This document shows, piece after piece, positions 34,034 to 46,134 of a stretch of DNA of 64,000 bases. The notes beneath the pieces were generated by a model. It saw only the letters and a list, made by a program, of their open reading frames with translations, did no database searches and was not told where the DNA came from. The DNA comes from Theobroma cacao (lineage: Eukaryota; Streptophyta; Magnoliopsida; Malvales; Malvaceae): positions 2,875,402 to 2,939,401 of the forward strand of contig NC_030852.1 in NCBI RefSeq assembly GCF_000208745.1. The letters run 5' to 3'. Position numbers and translations under genes: made by a program. The stretch's first letter is position 1. Each line of letters starts with the position of its first letter.

Positions 34034-35457
34034 ATGGGAACCCAAAGCAACAGTGAAAATGAGGAATCGCAGGCAGACCACCCCGAACCCAAATCTATTA
34101 TTCAAACACTGGTATCAAAGGCAAAGGACCCCAAATCCAGGTCACTGACTAACATTCTGGGAGGGGGAACAGGTATTTAATTAATCGTTAAATTAATAGT
34201 ATTCTTTTCCAGCTATATAATGATTTTATTATGTTATGAAATTGTATAGTTGCGGGGTTACTGCTCTGGGAGAATGCGATCTCGTCGGCAACAGTGATAT
34301 GTATTGCAACTGAAATATGGGTTTTGTCGACAATAATCGTGGAAAACTGGATTGCTCAAGCATTGCTTCGAATCATTGCTTTCGTGCTTCTCAACCTCGT
34401 CAGTTTGGCTCTTGCGTCCGTCTTCACTGCCTTTTACCTTGACAAGTGCGTTGAAGAGAAGATAAATTTTTGTTTGAACAAAGTTGAAGGGTAAGTCAAG
34501 CATTTGCAGACATTGCCTTAAGAAAGAAGAAAAAGGTTAATGAGAAATCACCTTTCTTTTGAATCTGAAACCTTATTGCTGGTGTTTGTGATAATTTTAA
34601 AACACTTGAAAGCATCTACTGATTAATAATTTTATCTACAAGCTGCAGAGCAATTGGTTCAGTAATTGACCAGTACCGCGGAGAGTTGGACTTTGCGGGA
34701 AAGGTTATAGGCGCTTTCGTAGAAACTCAAGGCAAGAGCCTAACAGATACCATAAAAAAATCCATTAAGAACGGTTTAGATGGGGCATTGTGGCCCTTAT
34801 ATGAGTCAGTTCTACAAGGTTTGGCAGCAATTGTCAAGCCTAACTTGCCTGCAATTTTTCATTCAAAAATATGCCAAGAGTTCCTGCAGATGCTTCTCAT
34901 GATTTCAGAAGGAAGCCAAAAGAAGACTTTCTATGGGGTGCGTAAATGACAAATTTACTTCTATTTCTTTCAAGTAAATATTAACAATTATTTTATCTCA
35001 ACTCAACAAATTGTATTCTTATTAGTTGTATGCCTTTCAGGTTGTTGCTTCTCTCCAGGTTATCTCTATTATGTGCATATTTTTCCCTCCAACCACAGTC
35101 CTGTATATAGGTAAAAATATATATATATATCATTTACTCTTCTAATATGCATAATTTCGATCTCTTCTAATAACGCGTGGTATCAGAATTCCGAATTTCA
35201 TAAATTAAGATTTTATCTTCTTTTAACACACCTAACTTAATGTGTAGATTATGGATAATAATATTATCACAAATGAACTTAAATTTTTTTTTCTTTTTTC
35301 TTATTATTGTAATTGTCTGTTTCTAGGATATCTGTGCGTGGCGACTTTGCCAGCATTATGCAACAAGTTAAAGATTTCCACTGTGCTTGAGAAGAATTTC
35401 CAAACAAAGTTAGACAAGATTTCTGGCAATGATGAGTCAGTACCTAAAAGTTCCTGA
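34034..35457 (+). CDS. Divergent reticulon-like membrane protein, copy B (289 aa)
   Basis: Exons are 34034-34172, 34250-34490, 34649-34937, 35041-35110 and 35327-35457, all with GT-AG introns in frame, ending TGA at 35455-35457. The N-terminus (1-46) is polar. Residues 47 on read VAGLLLWENAISSATV, close to the VADVLLWR start of the plant reticulon domain, and the intron falls just before it. The first hydrophobic segment spans about 55-110. A long polar loop (127-223) is encoded by exon 3. The second hydrophobic segment starts VVASLQVISIMCIF with LYIGYLCVATLPALC (224-260), then a charged tail. Reticulons shape tubular ER membranes by inserting hairpins. The C-terminal part lacks the usual ER-retention-like end. 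It is the copy closest to the family pattern, but divergent. An alternative is an unnamed plant family with the same fold. Confidence 0.7.
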
Positions 35458-36924
35458 AGCTTGGCATTATGACAATTTGCATGTTCACAGTCTGATTCCT
35501 CTGCAATGGTTATAATATTGAATAAAATAATTGCAATAAATAAATTTCTGTACATATATCCCATCAGAATTTGGGAAAATAAATAAATTTCTGTACATTT
35601 CTCATCAATTGTTCACACATTTCCTGTCTATTATATCCATTTATTATACATTTTTAATCTGATGCATCTTGTAATTTCTTGTATATCTCTAAATCCATTG
35701 CCATATCCCCATTCTATCCATCCTACTTGAGTTGGCTCCTACGAATGAATAAATAATGTTTAGAAAAAAAAAAAACATTTCCTTGTACATGATTTAAGGG
35801 TATGCGTAAATTCATTTGCATTGCTCTCTCAATAGAAATCCAAATGCAAAGTCGTTTAAATTTCCAGTAGCCTGTATATGTCTTGCTTGCTCATTTACTG
35901 TTCATAAAAAAGTTGTGAGACTTAGAGATGAAAAACATTCAAAGCAAGTACTCACATTTCCATTGAAGCGTTCTTTGTTTTTGGCAACAATAAGTTGTAT
36001 CTTAAATATTAATGTAATCTAGATATGCTTTGATTTATAGATTATAAATTAAAATTGCATAAAGTTTCAAAGATTAAATAGTAAAAGTAATAATAAAAAA
36101 AACATCTTATGATGTCTTATTTTATTAACAATTTATTCATAAGCCTTTTCAATGAATTTTTTTTTTTAAAAAAGGGCCACATCCTTTGATAATTTTCTAA
36201 AACACCCTCTCAGAAAAGATCCAAAAGACTTAGTTAGAAGTAGTGAAATTTAACCTAATAGGAGGAATCTGAATCCAAATTGATTCAAACTGAAATAATT
36301 TAATCTTGAAAGTAAATTAATTAGATATTTAACTTCATCTTACTTAAAATAATTCAAAACTCAAAATGGCTTGACACTTGCAGCAACTTGGTCAAATTCT
36401 TTCAATGAGTTTCTCTCTCTCTCTTAGTTGTTGGAAACTATTAGAAATCACCAAATTTATGAGCTGGAGCAGTCTTTACAAGTCTTCTCAATCTGAGATT
36501 TTAAGTTTTCTTTTTCATTTAACCGTTGTTAATTGAGAACTTCAAAAATTTGACAAAAAAACTCTATCAAATTCTATTTTTTTATACATAATAAATATTA
36601 CTTAAAATTCGAAATCAATTGTTACTCAAAAAAAAAAAGAAATTTCTGCTAATTTTTTATAATTAGAAAGAGAAATTGGAGTTAACTCTTAAATTTCTAT
36701 TCAAATCCCTGCCCCTCCTACTGCCTCTGCCTGACCAAAGCATAGGCACTCAATTAAAAGACAAAGAAGTAAAAAAAAAAAAAAATTCTCCTAAGGGATT
36801 GTAAACAACAATTATTCCTTACTTTTTCTCATCTGATTTTAAAGTTAAAGTTTAGTTCTCATATTTAGTTCTTAGGAGATAAAGCAATTCTTTTGTTCTT
36901 TACTTAGTAATATATAGGACTATT
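35458..36924. other. Intergenic region between copies B and C
   Basis: AT-rich, with several A and T runs. No gene, RNA or transposon end was recognised. Confidence 0.45.
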
Positions 36925-36976
36925 TTAGATTCCCTTGGCAGCTAAGCTAGGTAGATTTTCAGCCTATATATAAAGC
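36925..36976 (+). promoter_or_regulatory. Promoter block of reticulon-like copy C
   Basis: TTAGATTCCCTTGGCAGCTAA is followed by CAGCCTATATATAAAGC. The TATA stretch is at about 36965-36974, about 115 bases before the ATG at 37092. It matches the blocks of copies B and D. Confidence 0.6.
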
Positions 36977-37091
36977 AACAAGCATTTAGGACTTTTTAAT
37001 TCATTTATGGTGAATTACAGTCAATTTGATTACTTAAAGTGGCACCAATAAATTCTCTCCCTTCTTCTTCCAACAAATTGGCAGAAAGAAA

Positions 37092-38702
37092 ATGGCAAAC
37101 GATGCTGAGAACGAAAAATCCATACCTGACAGCCAAGGCCACAGCGACGGACCAGGTAGAGCTTTTAAATTTTTTTTCCTTATTATATGCTTTTCCAAAT
37201 TATATTAATTTTAGTTTTTTTAGAATAGAAATTCATTTGATTATCTCTTGACTGCTCTATATAATTATTAAAACTATTAAATATACTTAAAGATATTATA
37301 AAATAATGAATACCTTCTTGTTTCAAAATTTCTGTTCAAAAATATAAATTTTTAAACTAGGCAAACTCTTCTTTTTTGTAAAAATAATTGGATAAAATTT
37401 CTATAATGCATACGTAAAGAGTATTTAAAAAACATAGAGGTGTTTATGTATTGAGCTTGGCCTACGCATCTCCTTTTTAAAAGTCAAGTACTTGACCTAT
37501 ATAATTTGCCCATGTAGGTTAAAATATAAAAAATATCATTTTATAATTTTAAATTCAAATTAAATAAAACTTTATTATGTATTGATAAACTATGATCGGA
37601 ACAGACTAGATCAGGCTCGAGCTTAATTTTTTTTATCTTTTTTCAATTTTTTATGTGAAAAGTAATTATTACTATAAAATAATAGTTCATGAGTAGATAT
37701 AAATTAATTGAGATACCTTAAATTATATTTGAAACAAGGTATATATATTGATATAAAAGATGAAGCATAGTTGTGGTTTTTGTTCTTTTGCAGTTACATT
37801 GCTAAGGAGGAACATACTATTGTATACAATGATGATGTTTACAGCAATTGAAATCTTGGTCTTCTTTACATTAATTACCAACAGCAGGATTGCTAAAGCA
37901 CTGCTTTGCATCGCTGCTTTTATGCTTCTTCATCGTTTTAATATGATTCTGCTGACCATCTTCGGCTCCTTTCAACTTGATGAGTTTCTCCAACAATTTC
38001 TCTCAAGTCACATTGACGAGTAAGTCGAAATTGGCAGTAATATTATCATATAACGCAAAAGAATTGCTTCTTCCCTTGATTCATCTTCTAATGATCCTAT
38101 CAGAAGAAGCATCTCGAAATGCATTGAAATGATCACCATCGTTGAACTAGCGAAACTCATTGAACGTGTGAAAGTTTTGACTGCTGGGATCCAACAACAT
38201 GTAAGCAATTTCATGGTTGAAAATGTCTGGGAATTTTATGGGGCAAGGGAAAAACTTGTGAAAGATGGTCTCCAAGCATATTCCAGCGGAAGGTTTTCGA
38301 ACATATGCAAAGGGTTGCAGCAATTCTGTATCACTATATCTGCAGATCAACTAAAAACTTTCTCTGTGGTACGTCAATATGGAATTGCTTAATGTATATA
38401 CCTTCTCAATTCCAAATTCAATGTGTATTTGATTATTTCTTTATACCTTTCAGGTTCTTACATCTCTTGAGATGTTGGCATTTATCTGTGTATTTTTCCG
38501 TCCTACTAAGATCCTATACATAGGTAATAAGAAGATCATATCAAGAGATTAAACTTGTTTTCCCTTATTTCCTCCAACAGATCTCCTTATATTCCATTGT
38601 TCTTGTATCGATTCAGGATATATATTCCTTCCAACTCTGCTAATATGGCACGAAGCTACAAGTTCCTATCGAAAGTGGAGAGCTCTCGCCGCCAGCAAGT
38701 GA
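37092..38702 (+). CDS. Divergent reticulon-like membrane protein, copy C (236 aa)
   Basis: Exons are 37092-37155, 37794-38019, 38104-38368, 38454-38523 and 38617-38702, with GT-AG introns, an uninterrupted frame and TGA at 38700-38702. The short N-terminus is MANDAENEKSIPDSQG. The first hydrophobic segment (about 30-85) contains MMMFTAIEILVFFTLITNS. The loop (97-185) is encoded by exon 3. The second segment begins VLTSLEMLAFICVFF and continues with LYIGYIFLPTLL. The end is RKWRALAASK. The Val-x-x-Leu-Leu start of the reticulon domain is degenerate here (VTLLRRN). It is nearly identical to the exons of copy A and less similar to B and D. The likely location is the ER membrane, inferred from the family. 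An upstream GTG at 37039 was not chosen because the ATG lies in a better context with full splice support. Confidence 0.7.
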
Positions 38703-39100
38703 AAGTTCAACGTTGGCTTGGTTTTGCTGTATATACTTCTCCAAGTTGTAATCAAACTATAAATGGTGACAATATTCCCATGACAATATGCCTATGGTGC
38801 TGGGGCTTGGACTTGGGTTTCATAATACTGACATGTATACGAATAAATTCTTATATATACTTTCATGTAAAAGTTATTTCTTTATATATCTTCTATATAT
38901 AGTGACTACTGCTTTGCTTTAAGGATTCATCAAAATATCTCCTCGTCATTATTTAATTTATTTTTCTTTTGTACGTACTAAAATAATGTTTTAGACTTAG
39001 TTTGGGAATAAATAGAGTAAATTACACAAGTGATCCTCAGAGTTTAAGGACATAGGTAACATTTTAATTCTCATAGTTTAGAAAATAACTTTTTGGTTCC
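37262..39100 (+). repeat. Segmental duplicate, copy C side
   Basis: Close match to 29308-31120, including intron sequence and 3' flank. It begins at TAATTATTA inside intron 1, exactly where the MULE end lies in copy A. Confidence 0.8.
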
Positions 39101-40163
39101 TAATATTCTTCCAACTTTATAAAGAATTTATTCTTTGTTCCATTAATTCAGGTGTTAGGTGATACTTTGCGGAGGTCGGATATCTAATCAAAAATCAATT
39201 CTCTATAAGTGGAGAAAATTTTAATATATTTAAATTCTCATAACACCTCTAATTTAATTGGCATGGGATGTTTATTATCACCAATTAAATACTCCTAACT
39301 ACTTCTTTTCACGTGTTAGGAATACAAACATATCATGTAATATGAATCATAAAAAGGATTCACGAAGGAGCTAATGAATAGCTTTCAAAGCATGTTGAAT
39401 TTTAAAGACAAGTATCTAAGCTAAATTCAATTGACAATAGGTAGAAAGATCCTTATTATATTTAACTTTTAAATTTTTGAGATGCCCCTAATGTAATTGA
39501 TGCAGAATTTAACTCTAATACCATATTGAATTTTTAAGACCGACATCTAATTTAAAACTAATTGAATATTGACCGAGAGACTCTTTATCATATTTAAGTT
39601 CTTAGAACACCTTTAATTTAACTAATGTTGGATATCTTTGATCACAACTTCAATATTCAACACATGAATGTCACATGCATCAAACACTTGTCAAATGATA
39701 AAAACATTAATTGCTTTGTTTGAATTTTTTTATTTAAATCTTAATCTAATTTACTAGAAAAAAAAGGTATTTTACTAATAAATTACTCAAAGCTCGCATA
39801 AAAATAAAAGTTTGGGATAATAAAACATGAAATTGGGTTCCAAAAGTTTTATTTGCTAGCTACATTCACCAACATATATAAAACAAGTCAAGCAGTACCC
39901 TTGATCGAGGCTTGTTTATTTAGCTAAATAAAGCCAAATTTCATGTAGTTCACAAGCTGTATCCAGGCATATATATAAAGGTTAAGTAACATGCAAAGTA
40001 ATTTCACTGTAAGATATTCTAAATTAGGACAATTGTTCTTCCAAGAAAAGCAAAAATACAATTGTTCTTTGCTTTTCTCCTCTGATTGAAATCGCATATT
40101 TTGTTTGGTAAATACTAAATATGAAAGCCATTCTTTTCTTCTTTGATCCACTGTTTCACTATT
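39101..40163. other. Intergenic region between copies C and D
   Basis: AT-rich and non-coding, with no element ends recognised. Confidence 0.4.
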
Positions 40164-40210
40164 TTAGTTCCCTTGGCAACTAAGTTATGTTTGATTTTAG
40201 CCTATAAAGC
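40164..40210 (+). promoter_or_regulatory. Promoter block of reticulon-like copy D
   Basis: TTAGTTCCCTTGGCAACTAAG is followed by TTAGCCTATAAAGC, with the TATA box at about 40203-40209, about 130 bases before the ATG at 40333. It is the same block as in copies B and C. Confidence 0.65.
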
Positions 40211-40332
40211 TATAGGCTTTGAGATCCACGTATACATCTCTTTGGGCATAACGATTTGAATATTTAAATAAATTCTCTTCAAAGCACCATTTTTCTAACA
40301 AATTTATACATAAAATTTTGACGAGAAAAACC

Positions 40333-42572
40333 ATGTCTGATCACGAGAGTCCGAATCCAATAGGTAAGAGCTTTAAGTTTTTTTTTTTTTATTATTATTA
40401 TTATTCATCCTCTACTTTGTCTATTAATGGTTCCCATTTCTCCATTTTTGATAAATACTTGTTTTCTCTCAATTTGTTATGGATAATTCTATTTTATCCA
40501 GATAATTGATTACTTGTAAAGGGTACAGAAATAATAAACATTAAAATTTATAAATATTGATTTTTTGTGAGTAATCAAATGGTTGATTTGTCGGATATTT
40601 TAATATTTTCTTATTTTTATAATAATTGTTTGGCTTTACTCTTATAATTAGACTTATTTGGTTATTATGTATAAATGAAATTTATGATTGTACCTATAAA
40701 TTAACATCCGGTTTTAGTTATTTGGTTATTTCCTAATATGCTTTTTGGTCACTTGTTTTCTTTTTGACCAGCTTACTACTTGTGTAATGCATTGGATGAC
40801 TGCAGATGTTCCAATGTTAAATTGTTTTTCCTAATTAAGTTTTAAAACTATTTATTTTAAATATTTCATTTATTATAGAACATGAATACCTTCTTATTCC
40901 ATGATTTTTTGTTTGGAAAATTTTAGAAAAATAAAATAAAAGTTTTAGATTAAAAAAACAGCTCATCTCGTAAAATTATTAATTAGATCAAATCAAATCC
41001 GAGTGCTTTAGAGCTTTCATGAACCGGGATCAGATATGGTAGGTAACTCTAAAACATAGGTTGAAGTTCCAACCCGATCCACCCATTTAAAAATTATTTA
41101 TTATTCAAATATTAAAATATAAATTTTATATTAATATTTTAAAATTAAAATTAAATAAAAAAACTATTTAATGATAAAATAATCAAACTAACTCAAGATT
41201 GGAAAACTCTGTCCAAGGCCTAAAGAGTCGCTCAACTAGAGGACAAGTCTACATTCATGTGATAATGGCTTGAGATTCCAACTTAAAGAGGGATGAAATT
41301 TATAAAATGAGAAATAATTTCATAAGTATATATAATGCAAGTAGAGGTTTTTATAACATTCGAATATTTAGTTCATTAATTAATACATAATTTCTCTATT
41401 TAAAAAACAGTATTTAAATTTCCTTTAAATTAAAAAAAAATAAATAAAAGTTTTTATGGACCGAGCTACTCGTCCAGACTCCTAAACTCGACCCGACCCT
41501 CCACGGTTGAGCTGAGACATTATTTATTTAGCCTTGAGTTTGGCTTGACATTAATTTATTTTTTATTAAATTTTAATATTAAAAATACAAATAATATTTT
41601 ATGGAGTTAAAATAATAATTAAATGAGCAAAGTCGGACCAAATCAAGTTCAGGCTTGATTTTAAGAAGAGAGGCTCGATAGGCCCGGCCTAACTCACCGA
41701 ACATCTATGACACCAAACCTTAATTGAGTCGAATGAGTCCTCTTTGAAAACCTTTATTCTAGTACACAAAAACCATATTCAAATCCCTCTTTTTAAGTAC
41801 TTAAAAAAACAAAATCCTAAACGATTAACTGCCCGAATGATTTTTGTTTTGTTTCTTTGCAGCAAGAGCAGGGCAATTGATAAAGGCTCTATTGTCTACC
41901 TTAATGATGTTCACGGCTACAGAAATCTTGGTTTTCTCCATACTAGCTACGGACAGCCGGCTTGCTAGATCACTGCTTTGCGTCATGGCTTTGACGCTTC
42001 TTCATGTTTTCAGTATGGCTCTGCTTGCCATCCTCTGCTTCTTTGAGTTTGGAAAACCTCCCACTGGCATTGTTAGTTTTCGAGAGTAAGTTTGAGATTG
42101 TTGGTAGCATCTTTCCATAAGTGGTCTTTTAATTAAAGATTATGACAAGCTTTTACCCTCTGATTGTTACTAATTAATTATATTTGTCAAGCTTATGGGG
42201 TGTGCTAGTGATCATTGCTTTAGAGCATCACCTGAAAATTTTCTGTGTGGTACGCCATTGTTGTATGCCTAATACCTTCTCTATTCTAAATTCAATGCCA
42301 TTTTTATTTCTTAATATAATTTCTCTAGCTTACAGGTTGTTGCCTCTCTCGAGATACTCGCATTCCTTTGTGTCATTTTTGGCACTAATTTGGTCCTCTA
42401 TCTAGGTAACACTAATTTCAAGATTCTAAACTTGTTTTATCCCTCTTTTCCTTCCAACAATTTTATGTATTCTTGTATCAATTTAGGATATCTATGCCTT
42501 GCAACCCTGCCAATATGTATCGATGTTATGAATTTCTATAGGAAGTGGAGAGCTCTCATGGCCAGCAACTGA
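40333..42572 (+). CDS. Short divergent reticulon-like membrane protein, copy D (155 aa)
   Basis: Exons are 40333-40363, 41863-42085, 42192-42249, 42336-42405 and 42487-42572, all in frame, ending TGA. Exon 1 codes only about ten residues (MSDHESPNPI). Exon 2 has the first hydrophobic segment (LMMFTATEILVFSILATDS). Exon 3 is only 58 nt, against 265-289 nt in the other copies, so the loop is about 20 residues. Exon 4 keeps the fixed 70 nt (VVASLEILAFLCVIF) and exon 5 ends RKWRALMASN. The exon 3 acceptor is a weak-looking CAAG. The 1.5-kb intron 1 (40364-41862) contains degenerate repeat-like DNA with several GACCCGAC/GCCCGGCC phrases. The protein may be a shortened functional form or a decaying copy. 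Confidence 0.6.
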
Positions 42573-42921
42573 AGAATCTCGAGGTTGGCTCATTTCTGAT
42601 TCTTTGACAAAATTGTAATCAAAATAAGCAGAGACATCTAAAAGTTCAATGTCATCCTAGAATTTTTCTAAAATTTAAGAAATGTGTATGCATTCTAAGC
42701 TTCTATTGTATCAGCGTACACCAAAACTCTTACTAATCCACCCACGTTTAAATGAAATTATATATGCACATGTACCAATCTATAAGGGTGAAGAAAAAGT
42801 TGCTAATGTCTTGATTTCATTAGAATTTCTACTCCAGGAGTTTCTTATTCTAGTTTTCATCAATCAGTCTGTAAAGGTAGACACCTTCATGATTAAACTT
42901 GAAACTCGAAACTTTCAACTT
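42573..42921. other. 3' flank of copy D, no gene
   Basis: The open frame at 42682-42966 runs into the next retroelement's LTR and has no recognisable similarity, so it is treated as chance. The GATAG target site is at 42922-42926. Confidence 0.5.
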
Positions 42922-42926
42922 GATAG

Positions 42927-43460
42927 TGGCACAAGGGCGTCTAGGATTGTATTTAATTTTTGCTAATTTAGTTGATTTAGGATTTATTTTTTTTATTTTA
43001 TTTAGATTAGGATTCTTTTCTTATTTTTATTTTAATACTTTTAAGAATTAGTATTTAATTAGAATAGTCATGTTCTATTTAGAAATAAGAACACCTATTT
43101 TATTTAAATCTCTTATTAATTATTCTAATTGTATTAGATAACTAGAAGTAGAGTTTTATTAGGATTTGAGCCTATAATATTATAAATAGGACCCTTAGGC
43201 TTTGTTATTAGACATTCAGAGTTGAGAGTTAATAAATAATATTTTCTTAAACAAGAGTGCTTATTTCTCTAGGCTCTTTTAAAGAGTAAGAGGTTTTAAT
43301 ATCTTTGACCTAGCCAACCAAAGTGAGATTTTGGTTATTTTTCACCTTAGTGGGGTTTTCAACCTTGCCAAGATTGGTGATTCACCTTAGTGGAGTTTTC
43401 AACCTCGCCACGATTGATGTCTTTCATAACGTCCAGGTGTCTTGACAACGCCCCACGTCA
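42927..43460 (+). repeat. 5' LTR of the deleted Ty3/Gypsy element
   Basis: 534 bp, with a TATA-like TATAAATA at 43181-43188, pairing with 45608-46129. Confidence 0.9.
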
Positions 43461-43463
43461 GTT

Positions 43464-43475
43464 TGGTATCAGAGC
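43464..43475 (+). other. Primer-binding site, initiator tRNA-Met type
   Basis: TGGTATCAGAGC lies three bases after the LTR end. It is the common plant retrotransposon PBS. Confidence 0.9.
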
Positions 43476-43614
43476 GAGAGGATTATTATTCGCTGCATAA
43501 GTTCAGGTTCGCTGTCGAGTTTCGATACTCCCTGTTCGGGTAATTTTATTGCTTTATAGTTATATCATCATTTTTTTTTTCTACATCACCATAACATCAT
43601 CACCATAAAATAAA

Positions 43615-44928
43615 ATGTCGCTAAGACGTCAAAATCGTCAAAGAGATGATCACGAGATTGAGATTGCAGAACTACGTTAGTAAATTCAAGAATTATAAGA
43701 GCAACTCGCAAGACGTGATGCTCATATTAACAATAGCAGCTCTAGTGATGAGGAGAACGACACCAACCCGTTTCATCAAAATTCGTCCTCTGATGAAGAA
43801 GTATCTATTTGTCGCCTAAGAACTGCTGCTGCTAGAGATTTGGGAATCAAAGTCGACATTCCTGAGTTTGAAGGAAGACTTCATCCTGATGACTTCCTTG
43901 ACTAGCTCTACACAGTAGAAAGAGTTTTTAAGCTCAAAGATATTCCCGATGAAAAACGTATGAAGCTTATGGCAATTAAATTAAAAAAACACGTTTCTAT
44001 TTAGTGAGAAAATCTCAAAAGACAACAAGAAAGAGAAGGCCGCAACAAGATCAGAACATAGAATAAGATGCGTCGAGAACTCAAGCATAAGTTCCTTCTT
44101 GAACATTATCGACAAGAAATTTTTATCAAATTTCATAACTTGAGGCAAAAAATAATGTCGGTAGAAGAATATACAATAAAGTTCGAACAACTTCACATGA
44201 AGTGCGATGTCCATGAACCTGAAGAACAAACTGTAACTCGTTGTTATCTTGGGGGTCTCAATATTGAAATTGCAGATGTTGTTCAACTACAACTATATTG
44301 GAACCTAAATGATGTCATCAGATTAGCATTAAAGGTTGAAAAACAACGATCACGAAAAAGGTCAATGAGTTCATCTAGACAACAAGAATCTACCTCAAAC
44401 GATGAAAGTCAGAGTTCAGCAATCATTCCGCCTCCAAAGGTAAACTCTTCCAAAACTGCAAGCAATAATGATAAAGAGACTACTTCTACTCGTGCTTCTA
44501 ATGTCAACAAAAAGTGCTTCAAATGCCAAAGATTTGGGCATATTGCTTTTGATTGTCCGAATCAAAGAATTATTTTCTTAGTAGAAGAAGAAAATTATGT
44601 GGAATGGGAAAAATTAGAACCAGTTTATGATGAATATGATGACAAAATAAAGAATGAGCTAGAGAATTTCAACAATGAAGAGATAGAAGAAATTTCTGCT
44701 GACCATGGAGAAGCTCTTGTTGTTCGTCGTAACCTTAACACTGCTATGATGACTGAAGATGAAAGTTGGCTTCGTCACAACATATTCTATACAAGGTGCA
44801 CATCCCAAGGGAAAGTTTGTAATGTTATTATTGATAGTGGAAGTTGTGAGAATGTTGTTGCCAACTACATAGTGAAAAAGTTAAAACTTCCAACTGAAGT
44901 ACATCCTCATCCTTACAAGCTACAATGA
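43615..44928 (+). pseudogene. gag-protease of the deleted Ty3/Gypsy element, broken
   Basis: The frame starts at ATG 43615 (MSLRRQNRQRDDHEIE) but meets in-frame TAG and TAA stops near 43678-43705 and another stop near 43903. From 44068 to 44928 it is open for 286 aa. This covers the rest of the capsid domain (FHNLRQKIMSVEEYTIKFEQL), a zinc knuckle CFKCQRFGHIAFDC, and an aspartic protease with IIDSGSCENVVANYIV. The frame ends at TGA where the family normally continues into a W-L-R-K-G segment. The product would assemble and mature virus-like particles. Confidence 0.88.
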
Positions 44929-45281
44929 TTGAGAAAAGGAAACGAAGTTAAGGTAACAAAGCGTTGTTGTGTTGTATGAAGATGAAGTCTAGTGTGATGT
45001 TATTCCAATGGACTCATGCCACTTGTTGTTAGGACGGCCATGGCAATATGATCGTCGAGCTCACTATGATGGATACAAGAATACTTATTCCTTCATCAAT
45101 GATGGAGTAAAAATTATGCTAACTCCATTAAAGCCAAAAGACCGACCAAAGAGACGAGGAAAATAAAACACTCATCACTATATCTGGCTTAAACAAAGCT
45201 TATTGTGAGTCAAACCATTTATGTCTCTTATTAGTCTCCAAGGAGAATGAAGTATCTTCACCCATATATGGTCAAACAAAA

Positions 45282-45600
45282 TTGGTCAACCAAAGTTCGG
45301 GAAACTTATCGAGAAGCTTTGTGGACAACCATTCCGTTAACAAGACTACAGTTAAGTATGATTTTCCTATCCCTCAATTAGATGACATGTTCGTTGGCTC
45401 TAGAGTGTTTTTGAAGATCGATTTGAAGAAAGGATATCAACAAATTCGAATACGACTTGAAGATGAATGAAAAACAACCTTCAAAACAATGGATGAATTG
45501 ATCAAATGGTTGGTATGGACTATGACAATATATGGATTCATACATCAACGAGAAGTATGTCAAGGCTTACTCGTCAGAGTCAAGTTTTTTTTCTGACCCG
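45282..45600 (+). pseudogene. Reverse transcriptase fragment
   Basis: The fragment [33 protein letters not shown] is the start of the RT palm. A TGA at about 45468 follows, then a short decayed continuation before the 3' LTR. The catalytic YxDD part is absent. Confidence 0.85.
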
Positions 45601-45607
45601 AGGAGAA

Positions 45608-46129
45608 TGACGCAGGAGCGTCTAGGATTGTATTTAAATTTTGCTAATTTAGTTGATTTAGGATTTATTTTCTTTATTTTATTTAGATTAGGATTCTTTT
45701 CTTATTTTTATTTTAATACTTTTAAAAATTAGTATTTAATTAGAATAATCATGTTCTATTTAGGAATAAGAACACCTATTTTATTTAAATCTCTTATTAA
45801 TTATTCTAATTGTATTAGATAACTAAAAGTAGAGTTTTATTAGGATTTGAGCCTATAATACTATAAATAAAACCCTTAGGCTTAATTATGAGACATTCAG
45901 AGTTGAGAGTTAATAAATAATATTTTCTTAATTTCTTTAGGCTCTTTTAAAGAGTAAGAGGTTTTAATATCTTTGGCCTAGCCAACCAAAGTGAGATTTT
46001 AGCTATTTTTCACCTTAGTGGGGTTTTCAACCTTGCCAAGATTGGTGATTCACCTTAGTAGGGTTTTCAACCTCGTCACGATTGGTGTCTTTCATAACGT
46101 CTAAGTGTCTTTACAATGCCCCGGCGTCA
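45608..46129 (+). repeat. 3' LTR of the deleted Ty3/Gypsy element
   Basis: 522 bp matching the 5' LTR, with small deletions, for example in the stretch before CTCTTTTAAAGAGTAAGAGG. GATAG follows directly. Confidence 0.9.
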
Positions 46130-46134
46130 GATAG

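Larger units (their letters stand above)
42927..46129 (+). mobile_element. Internally deleted chromovirus-like Ty3/Gypsy retrotransposon (3.2 kb)
   Basis: LTRs at 42927-43460 (534 bp) and 45608-46129 (522 bp) share the same start (TGGCACAAGGGCGTC and TGACGCAGGAGCGTC) and both end in GTCA. The 5-bp duplication GATAG flanks the element at 42922-42926 and 46130-46134. A PBS (43464-43475) and a purine-rich stretch before the 3' LTR (about 45600-45607) are present. Inside are gag-protease and a scrap of reverse transcriptase. Most of pol, including the rest of RT, RNase H and integrase, is missing. The gag and protease pattern fits plant chromoviruses. Confidence 0.9.

Noticed and set aside
42682..42966. 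94-aa plus-strand frame after copy D
   Set aside because: It crosses the target site and the LTR start of the 42927 element, so it cannot be an ancient gene. No similarity is recognised.
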